Below are positions 56,219 to 64,000 of a stretch of DNA of 64,000 bases, one piece after another. Within the stretch, counting starts at the first letter, position 1; each line of letters opens with the position of its first letter. Origin of the DNA: Dyella acidiphila (GTDB taxonomy: Bacteria > Pseudomonadota > Gammaproteobacteria > Xanthomonadales > Rhodanobacteraceae); the NCBI RefSeq assembly GCF_014863405.1, contig NZ_JACZZA010000002.1:372001-436000 (forward strand), in the 5' to 3' direction. The translations under genes and the position numbers were made by a program. The notes beneath the pieces were generated by a model. It ran no database searches, had not been told where the DNA came from, and saw only the letters and a program-made list of their open reading frames with translations.

Positions 56219-57028
56219 ATGAGCACCCTCCCCAGCCTCTACATCTCCCACGGCTCGCCAATGACCGCCCTGCACCCCGGCAAGGTCGGCGAGCGCCTGG
56301 TCGATTTGGCCCGCGCCATACCGCGCCCCAAGGCGATCGTGATCGCTACCGCGCACTGGCTTGCGCACCACCCGACGGTGGGCGGCGCTGCGCGGCCGGA
56401 CACCATCCACGACTTCTACGGTTTCCCGCGCGAACTGTTCGAGCTGCGCTATCCCGCACCGGGTGCGCCCCAGCTTGCAATGGAGGTGGCGCAATTGCTG
56501 GATCAGGCGGGGCTGTCACCGCAATTCGACGCCACCCATGGCCTCGATCACGGCGCCTGGGTGCCGTTGCGCCTGATGTATCCGCAGGCCGATATCCCGG
56601 TAGTGCCGCTGTCGATCCAGCCGGAACTTGGGCCGGCCCACCAGTATGCAGTGGGCCGCGCGCTGGCACCGCTGCGCGAACAAGGCGTGCTGGTGATCGG
56701 TTCGGGCAGCATCACGCACAACTTGCACGACTTCCGCGCCGGCTACAGCGATGAGCGCGAAGCACCTTATGTGCGTCCGTTTATCCAATGGATCGAACAG
56801 AAGATGCACGACGGCGATGTAGCGGCGCTGCTGGATTATCGCCGCCAGGCACCGTTCGCCGAACGTGCGCATCCCACCGACGAGCATCTGCTGCCGCTCT
56901 ACGTGGCATGGAGCGCTGCCGGCGCACACCCGGCGGCGCAACGGATCGATGCCGGCATTGATCTGGGTTTCCTGGCCATGGACGCCTATCGCTTCGACAC
57001 GCAGGCGGCGACCGCTACTGCACAATGA
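56219..57028 (+). CDS. DODA-type extradiol ring-opening dioxygenase (YgiD-like)
   Basis: A 269-residue non-heme iron or zinc enzyme of the LigB/DODA superfamily. Metal ligands are expected in LYISHGSPM (His near 10), ATAHWLAHHP, and TIHDFYGFP (near 63), with LDHGAWVPL (near 110) carrying the general-base histidine. The family includes plant DOPA dioxygenase and E. coli YgiD; the substrate here is unknown. Its 3' end overlaps the convergent cupredoxin gene by 14 bases. Confidence 0.88.
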   Translation: MSTLPSLYISHGSPMTALHPGKVGERLVDLARAIPRPKAIVIATAHWLAHHPTVGGAARPDTIHDFYGFPRELFELRYPAPGAPQLAMEVAQLLDQAGLSPQFDATHGLDHGAWVPLRLMYPQADIPVVPLSIQPELGPAHQYAVGRALAPLREQGVLVIGSGSITHNLHDFRAGYSDEREAPYVRPFIQWIEQKMHDGDVAALLDYRRQAPFAERAHPTDEHLLPLYVAWSAAGAHPAAQRIDAGIDLGFLAMDAYRFDTQAATATAQ

Positions 57029-57371
57029 TCGTGCCCACCATCATCGGGTGGATCGAGCAGTAGTAGGTGTAGGTTCCCCGCTTGGCAAACGTCGCCGTGT
57101 ACGAGTCGCCGGTATCCAGCGCCTTGGACGAGGCGAACGAGGCACCGGCGCTGGTCACCACGTGCGGCTCGTCATCCCGGTTGGTCCATTCCACCCGGGT
57201 ACCGGCCGGAACGGTCAGCGTCTTCGGCGCGAACGCGAAGTTGCGTATCTCCACGTGATACGTCCCGGCGTCCGCTGCAAGCGGCGTATTCGCGGCAAGC
57301 GCCGATGTATCGAACGTGCATAGCAGCGGCAATCCGATCAACAGCTTGATGCTACCGACCAGGGGCTTCAT
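57015..57371 (-). CDS. Periplasmic cupredoxin (plastocyanin/amicyanin-like)
   Basis: A 118-residue type I copper protein with a signal peptide (about 1-27). Copper ligands: His70 (DDEPHVVTS), Cys105 and His108 (YYCSIHPMM) and a Met at 110-111. The short loop CSIHPMM is like amicyanin/pseudoazurin. It overlaps the metallophosphoesterase stop by four bases (ATGA), so both are translated from one message. It is an electron carrier or a copper-handling protein. Confidence 0.88.
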   Translation of the reverse strand: MKPLVGSIKLLIGLPLLCTFDTSALAANTPLAADAGTYHVEIRNFAFAPKTLTVPAGTRVEWTNRDDEPHVVTSAGASFASSKALDTGDSYTATFAKRGTYTYYCSIHPMMVGTIIVQ

Positions 57372-58294
57372 GCCAGCACCTCTTCGGTCACGGCCAGCGT
57401 GCCTGCGCCCTGCACATGCCGCACATCGCGGATGCCCAGATAGCGATGCAAGGCATCCGGCGCAACGCCCTGCAAGGGACCGGGGCCCGGGCCAACACCA
57501 GGCGCGGGCTGCGGATAAGCGGTGGAGCGCGCGGTATAAAACGTGACGGTGCCTTCCACCTTCTGCTGGATCTGGTGGATATGCCCGTTCAACACACTGA
57601 CCGAACCGAAGCGCCGCAAATAGGTAAGTGCTTCGGCCGCATCGTCCGTGCCCCAGCCCCATGCCGGGTACAGCGACCACAACGGCATATGCGCAAACAC
57701 CACGATCGGCGTCGACGCGGAACGGCCGGCCAGATCGTTCTTCAGCCAGGCCAGTTGCTCTGCGCCAAGCGAACCCAGGCCACCGGCCTTGAGATTGAGC
57801 ACATTGACCAGACCGACAAAATGCACGCCGCCATGGTCGAAGCTGTACCAGCCGCCGGCCGGCCCACGCTCGCCGAAACGGCGAAAAAACTCGGCGCCGT
57901 TGTCGCCGATCACGTCGTGCTCGCCCGGCACATAAAAGCTGCGGCCCACACGAGCTTCCTGCATCAGCCCTGCCAGCGTGTCGAATTCTTCGGGCCTGGA
58001 CAGGTGGGTGAGATCGCCCGTATGCAACAGGAACGCCGGCCGTGTCTGCTCTGCCTGGATCCGCGCCAGCGCCTGCCGCAGCGTGCCGGCAACGTCCATG
58101 TTCGGCGCCTTGTGAAAGCCGATATGCGAATCGCTGATCTGCACGAAGCTGAAGCTGGCATCCTTCACCGTCGCTGGATCGCCGCCCAGTGCCTGCGCCT
58201 GCAGCACGCCGCCTTTCATCAGCCAGACGGTGCCGGCTCCGGCCCAGGCCATGCATTTGAGAAATTGCCGCCGGCTGTCATGGGTGTCTTGCAT
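57368..58294 (-). CDS. Tat-exported metallophosphoesterase
   Basis: A 308-residue calcineurin-like phosphoesterase. The N-terminus SRRQFLKCMAWAG (twin Arg at 8-9) is a Tat signal, so the protein is folded, with its metals, before export. Metal-site motifs: ISDSHIGFH (near 53), HTGDLTHLS, GEHDVIGDN, VFAHMPLW, NGHIHQ. The substrate is unknown. It is cotranscribed with a cupredoxin and is divergent from an ECF sigma/anti-sigma operon that probably controls it. Confidence 0.87.
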   Translation of the reverse strand: MQDTHDSRRQFLKCMAWAGAGTVWLMKGGVLQAQALGGDPATVKDASFSFVQISDSHIGFHKAPNMDVAGTLRQALARIQAEQTRPAFLLHTGDLTHLSRPEEFDTLAGLMQEARVGRSFYVPGEHDVIGDNGAEFFRRFGERGPAGGWYSFDHGGVHFVGLVNVLNLKAGGLGSLGAEQLAWLKNDLAGRSASTPIVVFAHMPLWSLYPAWGWGTDDAAEALTYLRRFGSVSVLNGHIHQIQQKVEGTVTFYTARSTAYPQPAPGVGPGPGPLQGVAPDALHRYLGIRDVRHVQGAGTLAVTEEVLA

Positions 58295-58384
58295 CGTCGG
58301 GTACTCCGTGGAGGCGGGCCGCCCGCTGCGGCCCTCTTGTGCATTACCGGCCTGACCGGCGGCCTATTCCGCCTTTTTCGGGTC

Positions 58385-58415
58385 GGGAATAAAGTCGCCG
58401 CAGACGCGGTAATAA
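58385..58415 (+). promoter_or_regulatory. Candidate ECF-sigma promoter motif
   Basis: GGGAATAAA (58385-58393) and GGTAATAA (58408-58415) lie just before the sigma gene. The -35 element GGGAATAA resembles those of several ECF sigmas. If the promoter is real, transcription would begin at or within the chosen ATG (58421), so either the message is nearly leaderless or translation starts further in. Low certainty. Confidence 0.25.
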
Positions 58416-58420
58416 CCCTT

Positions 58421-58993
58421 ATGCCCAACAAGCTTCACCGCCATCCGCCAAACCCGCAGGCCAGCGCAAGCGCGAGCTTCGAAGGGGTGGTATTGCCGCA
58501 TCTGGATGCGGCCTACAACCTCGCACGCTGGCTGGCCCGGGACGACACCGACGCACAGGATGTGGTGCAGGAAGCGCTGCTGCGCGCCCTGCGCTACTAC
58601 GCCAGTTTCCACGGCGGCGACGCGCGCGTGTGGCTGCTGGCCATCGTGCGCAATACGTTCTATTCGCTGCGCATGAAGGTCCCGGCCGATGGCGTGCATG
58701 AAGCATTCGACGATGAAATGCATGCACCGCCAGACGAACAACCCGGCCCCGAAGCCCAGACGTTGCTGGCGCTCGATGTGGGCTCCTTGCAACGCGCTTT
58801 GGAAAACCTGCCGCACCCGTTGCGCGAGGCGATTGTGCTGCGCGAACTGGAAGAATGTTCTTACAAGGAAATCGCATCCATTACCGGACAGAAGATCGGC
58901 ACTGTGATGTCGCGGCTGGCCCGCGCACGCGAACGGCTCCGACTCGAACTCAGCTGCCCATCGAAGGAGGCACGCCAGCATGATGTGCCATGA
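58421..58993 (+). CDS. ECF-type sigma factor
   Basis: A 190-residue extracytoplasmic-function sigma. Region 2: AAYNLARWLARDDTDAQDVVQEALLRAL (sigma2 DNA/-10 recognition, residues about 31-58). Region 4: LPHPLREAIVLRELEECSYKEIASITGQKIGTVMSRLARARERL (about 130-175). It should direct RNA polymerase to a small regulon. The start (ATG 58421) lacks a Shine-Dalgarno; a GTG near 58490, close to region 2, is an alternative. Overlaps the anti-sigma by 14 bases. Confidence 0.87.
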   Translation: MPNKLHRHPPNPQASASASFEGVVLPHLDAAYNLARWLARDDTDAQDVVQEALLRALRYYASFHGGDARVWLLAIVRNTFYSLRMKVPADGVHEAFDDEMHAPPDEQPGPEAQTLLALDVGSLQRALENLPHPLREAIVLRELEECSYKEIASITGQKIGTVMSRLARARERLRLELSCPSKEARQHDVP

Positions 58994-59759
58994 CGCCAGG
59001 CTGCTGTTGCACGCCTACCTCGACGATGAACTGGATGCCGCGCAAAGCGTGGCGATGACCCGGCATATGCAGGCTTGCGCCGACTGCACGGCGCACTATG
59101 CCGATTTCGCCCAGTTGCGCCAGGCCATGACGCAGGGATCGCTTTATCGGCGCGCACCCGATGCACTGCGCGCGCAATGGACCGCAGCCATGCCTGCGGC
59201 GGCGGCGCCGGCTTCCTCACCCAGGCCAAGGCGTGCACCGATCGCCCTGGCCATGGCGGCGGGATTCGCGGCAGCCTTGCTGTTTGCCACACCGCTGTGG
59301 TTCTACGCATCGCGGCAGCAGGCCGGCGGTGCGGATACCGGCCTCAGCGAGGTCGTTTCCAGTCACATCCGCTCGCTGCAACAGCAGCACCTGATGGACG
59401 TGGTATCCACGGATCAGCACACGGTCAAACCCTGGTTCGACGGCAAGCTCGATTTCGCGCCACGAGTCAAAGACCTGGCCGGTGCAGGCTATCCGCTGGT
59501 CGGTGGCCGCCTCGACGCACTCGAAGGCCATAGCGTGGCGGCGCTGGTCTATAAGCACGGCCTGCACATCATCAATCTCTATCAATGGCCGGTCAGCACA
59601 GACGCCGCCGATACAGCGGCGACGCAATGGCATGGCTACAACGTGCTGTGCTGGACCCGCGGACGCATGCGCTATGTGGCGGTGTCCGATCTCAACCAAA
59701 GCGAATTGCGCCAGTTCGTGCTGGCGTTCCAGGACGACGCGACGCCGGTCATGCGCTGA
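58980..59759 (+). CDS. Zinc-finger transmembrane anti-sigma factor
   Basis: A 259-residue anti-sigma factor. The ASD zinc motif is His29-x3-Cys33-x2-Cys36 (RHMQACADC). A single membrane helix is at about 85-109 (PIALAMAAGFAAALLFATPLW). The periplasmic part (110-259) contains VVSTDQHTVKPWFDGKLDFAPRVKDL and HGLHIINLYQW, the signature of a large group of zf-HC2 anti-sigmas, and probably senses the signal. Coupled to the sigma gene by overlap. Confidence 0.9.
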   Translation: MMCHDARLLLHAYLDDELDAAQSVAMTRHMQACADCTAHYADFAQLRQAMTQGSLYRRAPDALRAQWTAAMPAAAAPASSPRPRRAPIALAMAAGFAAALLFATPLWFYASRQQAGGADTGLSEVVSSHIRSLQQQHLMDVVSTDQHTVKPWFDGKLDFAPRVKDLAGAGYPLVGGRLDALEGHSVAALVYKHGLHIINLYQWPVSTDAADTAATQWHGYNVLCWTRGRMRYVAVSDLNQSELRQFVLAFQDDATPVMR

Positions 59760-59766
59760 GTTGCTG

Positions 59767-59798
59767 AAGGTCATTCCGGATCGCGCCGGAATGACCTT
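59767..59798. repeat. REP-like hairpin between anti-sigma and YpfJ genes
   Basis: AAGGTCATTCCGG (59767-59779) pairs perfectly with CCGGAATGACCTT (59786-59798), 13 bp with a six-base loop. It lies in the 62-base gap between two convergent genes and could terminate both or protect 3' ends. Confidence 0.65.
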
Positions 59799-59821
59799 GC
59801 ATGTCGCGCCGAAGCCTTACT

Positions 59822-60679
59822 TCAAAGCGCTCCGCTGAAGGTATTGCACTGCTGGATATCGCCGCTCTGCAAACCGGCCTTGAACCATTTCACGCGCTGC
59901 GCGGACGTACCGTGCGTGAAGGAATCGGGCACCACCGTGCCGCGCGCTTCGCGCTGCAAGGTATCGTCGCCGATCTGGCTGGCGGCATTGAGCGCCGATT
60001 CCACATCGCCAGGCTGCAACCACTGCAGGCGTTGCTGGGTGCGATTGGCCCACACGCCAGCGAAGCAATCGGCCTGCAATTCCTGCCGTACCGACAGTCC
60101 ATCGGCGCCTTCCATCGGCACGCCCTGCCGCTGCAGCTGGCTGACCTTGGCAAAAATGCCGAGCTGATTCTGCACGTGATGGCCTACTTCATGCGCGATC
60201 ACGTAGGCGCGGGCGAAATCGCCGCTGGAATGAAAACGCGTGCCCAGCTCGCGGAAAAAATCCAGATCCAGGTACACCTTCTGGTCGCCCGGACAATAGA
60301 ACGGCCCCACCGCCGTGGACGCCGCGCCGCACGCGGTGTTCACGCCGCCGCTGAACAGCTCCAGCTTGGGATCGACATAGCTGCGACCCATGCCGCTGAA
60401 AATGTCGCCCCAGGTTTTTTCCGTCGAACCCAGAATGCGCGACACAAATTCCTTCTGCTGCGGATCCACCTGCGCCGGCTGTCCGCTGGGTGCGTAAGCA
60501 CCCGGCTGAGTGCCGCCCTGATCCAGCAGCGCCAGCGGATTTTTGAAGAAGATCCAGCCCAGCAGGGCCAGGATGATCAGGCCGCCCAGGCCCATGCGTC
60601 CGCCGCCGAAACCGCGGCCGCCGCCACCGCCGCTGTCGACTTCGACGTTCTGACTTTCTTCGCCCTTCTGCCAGTCCAT
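59822..60679 (-). CDS. ypfJ: YpfJ-type neutral zinc metallopeptidase
   Basis: A 285-residue membrane-anchored protein with a gluzincin-like HEVGH motif (163-167) and the YpfJ/KPN_02809 blocks (TACGAASTAVGPFYCPGDQKVYLDL; RQELQADCFAGVW; GTSAQRVKWFKAG). A Gly-rich start and one membrane helix (about 31-46) precede the domain. Function unknown. The start at 60679 has GGGGGA just upstream. Confidence 0.88.
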   Translation of the reverse strand: MDWQKGEESQNVEVDSGGGGGRGFGGGRMGLGGLIILALLGWIFFKNPLALLDQGGTQPGAYAPSGQPAQVDPQQKEFVSRILGSTEKTWGDIFSGMGRSYVDPKLELFSGGVNTACGAASTAVGPFYCPGDQKVYLDLDFFRELGTRFHSSGDFARAYVIAHEVGHHVQNQLGIFAKVSQLQRQGVPMEGADGLSVRQELQADCFAGVWANRTQQRLQWLQPGDVESALNAASQIGDDTLQREARGTVVPDSFTHGTSAQRVKWFKAGLQSGDIQQCNTFSGAL

Positions 60680-60787
60680 AGATCCCCCGCGCAGTGCGCT
60701 GCCATCGCCGGCTGCCCCTTCAGCCCCCGTCCCACAGCATCGCACCAAACGGCTACAGTGGCAGCACCTTCTTGCATGAGCCTGGCC

Positions 60788-61183
60788 ATGATCCAAAACC
60801 TGCCCGCCCTGGTCACACTGCTGACGTTGCTGCTGTTGTTCGGCACCGTCTACGCCGTCGGGCACGCACGTGGCAAATACGGCATCCAGGCGCCGGCGAC
60901 CAGCGGCCATCCGGGCTTCGAACGCGCGTATCGCGTGCAGATGAACACGCTGGAAAACGCGGTGATGTTCCTGCCCGCGCTATGGCTGGCCGCGCATTAC
61001 GGCTACGTATTGTGGGCCGGCGTCGCCGGGCTGGTGTGGATCCTGGGCCGCAGCTGGTATGCGCTGGCCTATCTGCAGGACGCCAAGAAGCGCGGGCCGG
61101 GCTATCTGGTCAGCATGATCGGCTGGGCGGCCGTGATGGTGATGGCCGCGCTGGGCCTGGGCCGCGCCATGCTGGTCGGCTGA
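60788..61183 (+). CDS. MAPEG-family membrane protein
   Basis: A 131-residue four-helix MAPEG protein (VGHARGKYGIQAPATSGHPGFERAYRVQMNTLENAVMFLPALWLAA, read by its ends; GRSWYALAYLQDAKKRGPGY). The ERxxRxxxNxxE core of glutathione-handling MAPEGs is present as ERAYRVQMNTLEN. Such bacterial members are microsomal GST-like, but activity is unproven here. Start chosen at 60788; an ATG at 60776 is possible, neither with a Shine-Dalgarno. Confidence 0.85.
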   Translation: MIQNLPALVTLLTLLLLFGTVYAVGHARGKYGIQAPATSGHPGFERAYRVQMNTLENAVMFLPALWLAAHYGYVLWAGVAGLVWILGRSWYALAYLQDAKKRGPGYLVSMIGWAAVMVMAALGLGRAMLVG

Positions 61184-61192
61184 AAGATCCGC

Positions 61193-61999
61193 ATGGCGGC
61201 ATGGCCGATCAAGCCGGCGGCAACGCCGTCGCCGCCCGAGGCGCCGCGAGCGCCAGGCGTGCTGTATGCGCTGGCGCTGATCGCGATTTATTTCCTGCTG
61301 CAGCTGATCGCCAGCGCACTGATCAGTTTTACGCTCAGCCTGGTGGCGCGCGTGCGCCATCCGGAACTGTCCCAGGCGCAAGTGCATGCGCGCGTCATGG
61401 AGCTGCTGCAGCGCCCCGACAGCAACGCGCTGCTGGTGATCGTGGTATTGCCGCTGATTGCGCTGCTGATGCTGTGGTTTGTGCGCCGCCACTGGCCGCT
61501 GCTGTGGACCGGCCGACGGCCGCCCGGTTTCGGCTGGTCGGCGCCATCCTCGGCCAACTGGTATCTGGTGGCGCTGCTGATCGGCCTGGCGATGCCGCCG
61601 ATCGGCGCGGTGCTGACGCAATTGCTGGCACACGGCCACCAGGTCACGCAGAACGTGGAAGAGCTGAGCAGGCAGGTGTCCGGCAGTCTGCGCCTGCCGC
61701 TGGGCATCGTGGCCGTCACGGTCGGGCCGATGATCGAAGAACTGATGTTCCGCGGCGTATTGCTGTCCGCGCTGATGCATCGCCTGTCGATGCTCTGGTC
61801 GGTGGTGTTGTGCTCGTGCCTGTTCGGCGCCGTGCACCTGGCCGGACTGGATTTCCAATGGTATGCCGTGCCTAACCTGATCCTGCTGGCCGCCGTGCTG
61901 TGCTGGCTGCGGCTGAAATCCGCGTCGCTATGGCCGGCAGTGATCGCGCATGGCGTCTACAACTTGTTCGCGCTGATCGCGCTGTTTGCGGCGACCTGA
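61193..61999 (+). CDS. CPBP-family intramembrane glutamic endopeptidase
   Basis: A 268-residue polytopic protein of the CAAX-protease/bacteriocin-processing family: EELMFRG with Glu182-Glu183 and Arg187, FGAVHLAG with a histidine, and the C-terminal AHGVYNLFA. Long N-terminal Pro-rich start (about 1-20). Possible roles are self-immunity to bacteriocins or processing of membrane proteins; neither is shown by neighbours. It follows the MAPEG gene by nine bases. Confidence 0.86.
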   Translation: MAAWPIKPAATPSPPEAPRAPGVLYALALIAIYFLLQLIASALISFTLSLVARVRHPELSQAQVHARVMELLQRPDSNALLVIVVLPLIALLMLWFVRRHWPLLWTGRRPPGFGWSAPSSANWYLVALLIGLAMPPIGAVLTQLLAHGHQVTQNVEELSRQVSGSLRLPLGIVAVTVGPMIEELMFRGVLLSALMHRLSMLWSVVLCSCLFGAVHLAGLDFQWYAVPNLILLAAVLCWLRLKSASLWPAVIAHGVYNLFALIALFAAT

Positions 62000-62002
62000 A
62001 AA

Positions 62003-62590
62003 CTAGCGCGCCGCGGCAAGCTCGAAGCGCCTGAGCAAACGCACCGTCTCGAACAAGGGCAGCCCCATCACGCCGGAATAACTGCCGTCGAGATGCTCGA
62101 TCAGCGTGGCGCCGTGCCCCTGGATGGCATAGGCACCGGCCTTGCCGAACGGTTCGCCGCTGGCGACATAGGCTGCGATATCGACTTCGCTGAGCGTGGC
62201 AAAGCGCACGCGCGATAGGCAGACATCGCCTTGCTCGCGCCCTTCTGCCACCAGCCATACCGCCGACATCACTTCATGCGTGCGACCGGAAAGACGGCGC
62301 AACATGGCCGCCGCATCGTCGGCATCGACGGGTTTGCCGAACACATCGCCGTCGAGCACTACTTCGGTATCGGCACCGAGCACCACGCCGCCCTCGCTCG
62401 CCGCCAGTTGCGCCAGACCTGCGCGCGCCTTGGCGCGCGCGACGCGCTGCACGTAGTCCTGCGGCGATTCGGTGGCGTCGCGAAGTTCGGGTATATCGAC
62501 CTCAAGCACGGCAAAATCCAGCCCGGCCTGTTGCAGCAGTTCGCGCCGGCGCGGCGACTGCGAAGCGAGATAAAGCACGCCTTGCTCCAT
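62003..62590 (-). CDS. maf: Maf-family nucleotide pyrophosphatase
   Basis: A 195-residue Maf/YceF-YhdE protein, hydrolysing non-canonical NTPs. [10 protein letters not shown] (about 9-18), [19 protein letters not shown] (about 70-88) and [26 protein letters not shown] near 160-185 are the family blocks. The start at 62590 gives the family N-terminus [13 protein letters not shown]. The 3' ends of this and the CPBP gene nearly touch (convergent, three bases apart). Confidence 0.93.
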   Translation of the reverse strand: MEQGVLYLASQSPRRRELLQQAGLDFAVLEVDIPELRDATESPQDYVQRVARAKARAGLAQLAASEGGVVLGADTEVVLDGDVFGKPVDADDAAAMLRRLSGRTHEVMSAVWLVAEGREQGDVCLSRVRFATLSEVDIAAYVASGEPFGKAGAYAIQGHGATLIEHLDGSYSGVMGLPLFETVRLLRRFELAAAR

Positions 62591-62671
62591 TAGCAGTGAG
62601 GGTGGCGAGCATAGCGTGGGAGCAAGCTGCATGGCCGGCTCCGACGCTGCGCATGCCACCCAGGCCGCGGC

Positions 62672-63145
62672 TCATACCGGCAAGGCCGTGGTCTTCTTCA
62701 CCGTGCGCAGCGCCAGCGTGGATTGCACCCGCACCACGCCGGGCAGCTGGGTGAGGATCTCGGTGTGGATGCGCTCGAAATCGGCGGAGTCGGCATAGGC
62801 GACCCGCACCATGTAGTCGGCTGCGCCGGCCAGCAGGCAGCACTCGGTCACTTCGGGATGGCGCTGGATGGCCGCCTCGAAGGCATCCAGCGCGGCGCGG
62901 CCTTGCTGGTCCAGCGTCACCAGCACGAAGGCAGTGCCGGCCAACCCGGCGGCTTTCTCGTCCAGCAGCATCACGTAGCCGGAAATCAGCCCCCGCTCCT
63001 CCAGCAGCTTCACCCGCCGCAGGCAGGCCGATGGCGACAGATTGATCTGCAGCGCCAGATCCTGATTGGCCAGTCGCCCGTCCTGCTGCAGCAGCCGGAG
63101 GATGGCGCGGTCGCGGTCGTCGAGCGGGGGAAGATTATTCGCCAT
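62672..63145 (-). CDS. Lrp/AsnC-family transcriptional regulator
   Basis: A 157-residue Lrp-type protein with an N-terminal helix-turn-helix (DDRDRAILRLLQQDGRLANQDLALQINLSPSACLRRVKLLEERG, roughly residues 8-50) and a RAM effector domain (AAGLAGTAFVLVTLDQQGR; VTECCLLAGAADYMVRV). It is divergent from alanine dehydrogenase, and Lrp-type proteins often activate ald; alanine or leucine may be the effector. The ATG at 63145 is preferred; an in-frame GTG at 63154 is possible. Confidence 0.9.
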   Translation of the reverse strand: MANNLPPLDDRDRAILRLLQQDGRLANQDLALQINLSPSACLRRVKLLEERGLISGYVMLLDEKAAGLAGTAFVLVTLDQQGRAALDAFEAAIQRHPEVTECCLLAGAADYMVRVAYADSADFERIHTEILTQLPGVVRVQSTLALRTVKKTTALPV

Positions 63146-63300
63146 ACATTCCACACATTTTCGATTACATAGAATTCAGTGCGAATTTCTAGCCCTTATA
63201 GGCTCACAATGAGCGAGAAATTGCGCAATACCTCGATCATACTGCGGTCCGCGCAGAACCGGGCGGTCCGGTGCGCGCATCCTTCTGAGAGAGAACATCC

Positions 63301-64000
63301 ATGCGCATCGGTGTGCCGAAAGAGATCAAGAACCACGAGTACCGCGTAGGCCTCGTCCCCTCCTCCGTGCAGGAGCTGGTGCATAACGGCCACCAAGTGA
63401 TGGTGCAGAAGGATGCGGGCGTGGGCGCCGGCCTGTCCGACGCCGATTACGTCGCCGCTGGCGCCACGATCGTCGACAATGCCGACCAGATCTTCGCCGA
63501 AGCCGACATGATCGTGAAGGTAAAGGAACCCCTGGCGGTCGAGCGCAAGAAGCTCCGCAAGGACCAGATCCTGTTTACCTACCTGCATCTGGCGCCCGAC
63601 GCCGAGCAGACCCACGACCTGGTCGCCTCCGGCGCCATCTGCGTGGCTTATGAAACGGTCACGGCCGCCAACGGCGCGCTGCCGCTGCTGACGCCGATGT
63701 CCGAAGTGGCCGGTCGCCTGGCTCCCCAGGTCGGCGCGCACTCGCTGGAAAAGGCCCAGGGCGGCCGCGGCGTGCTGCTCGGCGGCGTGCCCGGCGTGGC
63801 GGCGGCTGAAGTGGTGATCCTGGGCGGCGGCGTGTCCGGCACCCACGCGGCCACCATCGCGGTGGGCATGGGCGCCAAGGTCACCGTGGTCGACCGCTCG
63901 GCCGATGCGCTCAAGCGCCTGGCCAGCCAGTTCGGTACCTCGATCTCCACCGTGTTCTCCACCCGCTCGGCGATCGAGGAACTGGTGCGCCGCGCCGACC
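63301..64000 (+). CDS. ald: Alanine dehydrogenase, N-terminal part (runs off window)
   Basis: Oxidative deamination of L-alanine to pyruvate with NAD. The visible 233 residues have the N-terminus MRIGVPKEIKNHEYRVG, the substrate-binding LLTPMSEVAGRLA, and the NAD-binding loop VVILGGGVSGTHA. The gene continues beyond 64000. GAGAGAGAAC lies before the ATG. The 155-base region to the Lrp gene has AGAATTC...GAATTTCT near 63172-63190, a possible Lrp-site dyad. Confidence 0.93.
   Translation, partial: MRIGVPKEIKNHEYRVGLVPSSVQELVHNGHQVMVQKDAGVGAGLSDADYVAAGATIVDNADQIFAEADMIVKVKEPLAVERKKLRKDQILFTYLHLAPDAEQTHDLVASGAICVAYETVTAANGALPLLTPMSEVAGRLAPQVGAHSLEKAQGGRGVLLGGVPGVAAAEVVILGGGVSGTHAATIAVGMGAKVTVVDRSADALKRLASQFGTSISTVFSTRSAIEELVRRAD

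Overview
The window is a GC-rich, tightly packed chromosomal segment. It looks like a gammaproteobacterium of the Xanthomonadales, most probably the Rhodanobacteraceae (Dyella/Rhodanobacter/Frateuria group). This rests on the N-acetylornithine transcarbamylase route to arginine, the fused N-acetylglutamate kinase/synthase, argH followed directly by proB, a FimX-type protein, M56/TonB-fusion peptidases, and intergenic palindromes of the kind common in that order. I see no rRNA, tRNA, CRISPR array, prophage, integrase or insertion sequence. Nearly everything is core genome.

Layout. Positions 1-8,950: a minus-strand arginine/proline operon (argF', a PaiB-like gene, an OsmC-like gene, argG, argE, argAB, argC, argH, proB). 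It is preceded by what reads as a complete transcription attenuator: a small ORF with clustered Arg codons, an antiterminator pairing and an intrinsic terminator 26 bases before the argF' start codon. 9,060-15,630: glycine-zipper protein, cysS, sufE, a DksA with a long Lys/Ala/Pro tail, yidD, a broken pyrC, a YbaY-like lipoprotein and folE2. 15,700-19,590: a squalene/phytoene-synthase-like protein, a HAD phosphatase, ubiG, a YciI protein and an MTA/SAH-type deaminase. 19,800-21,480: efp and its lysylation partner epmB, divergent. 21,610-23,660: a FimX-like degenerate GGDEF/EAL protein. 23,800-33,800: housekeeping genes (rpsP-rimM-trmD-rplS, ffh, a CcsA/YpjD protein, radA, alr, dnaB, rpsF-rpsR-rplI). 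33,900-36,930: an A-type Fe-S carrier, asnS and envelope proteins.

36,950-40,355 holds a probable 2-aminomuconate branch of kynurenine catabolism (SDR, 2-aminomuconate-semialdehyde dehydrogenase, beta-carbonic anhydrase, RidA-type deaminase). 40,400-44,250 has a tiny Ser/Lys secreted protein, N-formylglutamate deformylase, glutathione reductase and a DadA-like flavoenzyme. 44,400-48,240 has a secreted ChaN/EreA-like protein, a BlaI/M56 sensor pair with operators, and an NlpC/P60 lipoprotein whose ribosome-binding site lies inside an intrinsic terminator. 48,280-49,860 is ohrR-ohr and a SlyD-like isomerase. 49,890-57,030 has an MFS permease, two DEAD-box helicases (rhlE, deaD-like), a RimJ-like acetyltransferase, an SDR and a DODA-type dioxygenase. 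57,015-59,760 pairs an ECF sigma/anti-sigma operon with a divergent Tat-exported metallophosphoesterase and a cupredoxin. The window ends with a YpfJ metallopeptidase, MAPEG protein, CPBP protease, maf, an Lrp-type regulator and the start of ald.

The most interesting item is the predicted arginine attenuator (8,720-8,937). Other regulatory items are the terminator/promoter/Shine-Dalgarno overlap before the NlpC gene, a hairpin over the rhlE ribosome-binding site, and two families of palindromic repeats in the gene 3' ends. pyrC carries an internal deletion with a nonsense codon.
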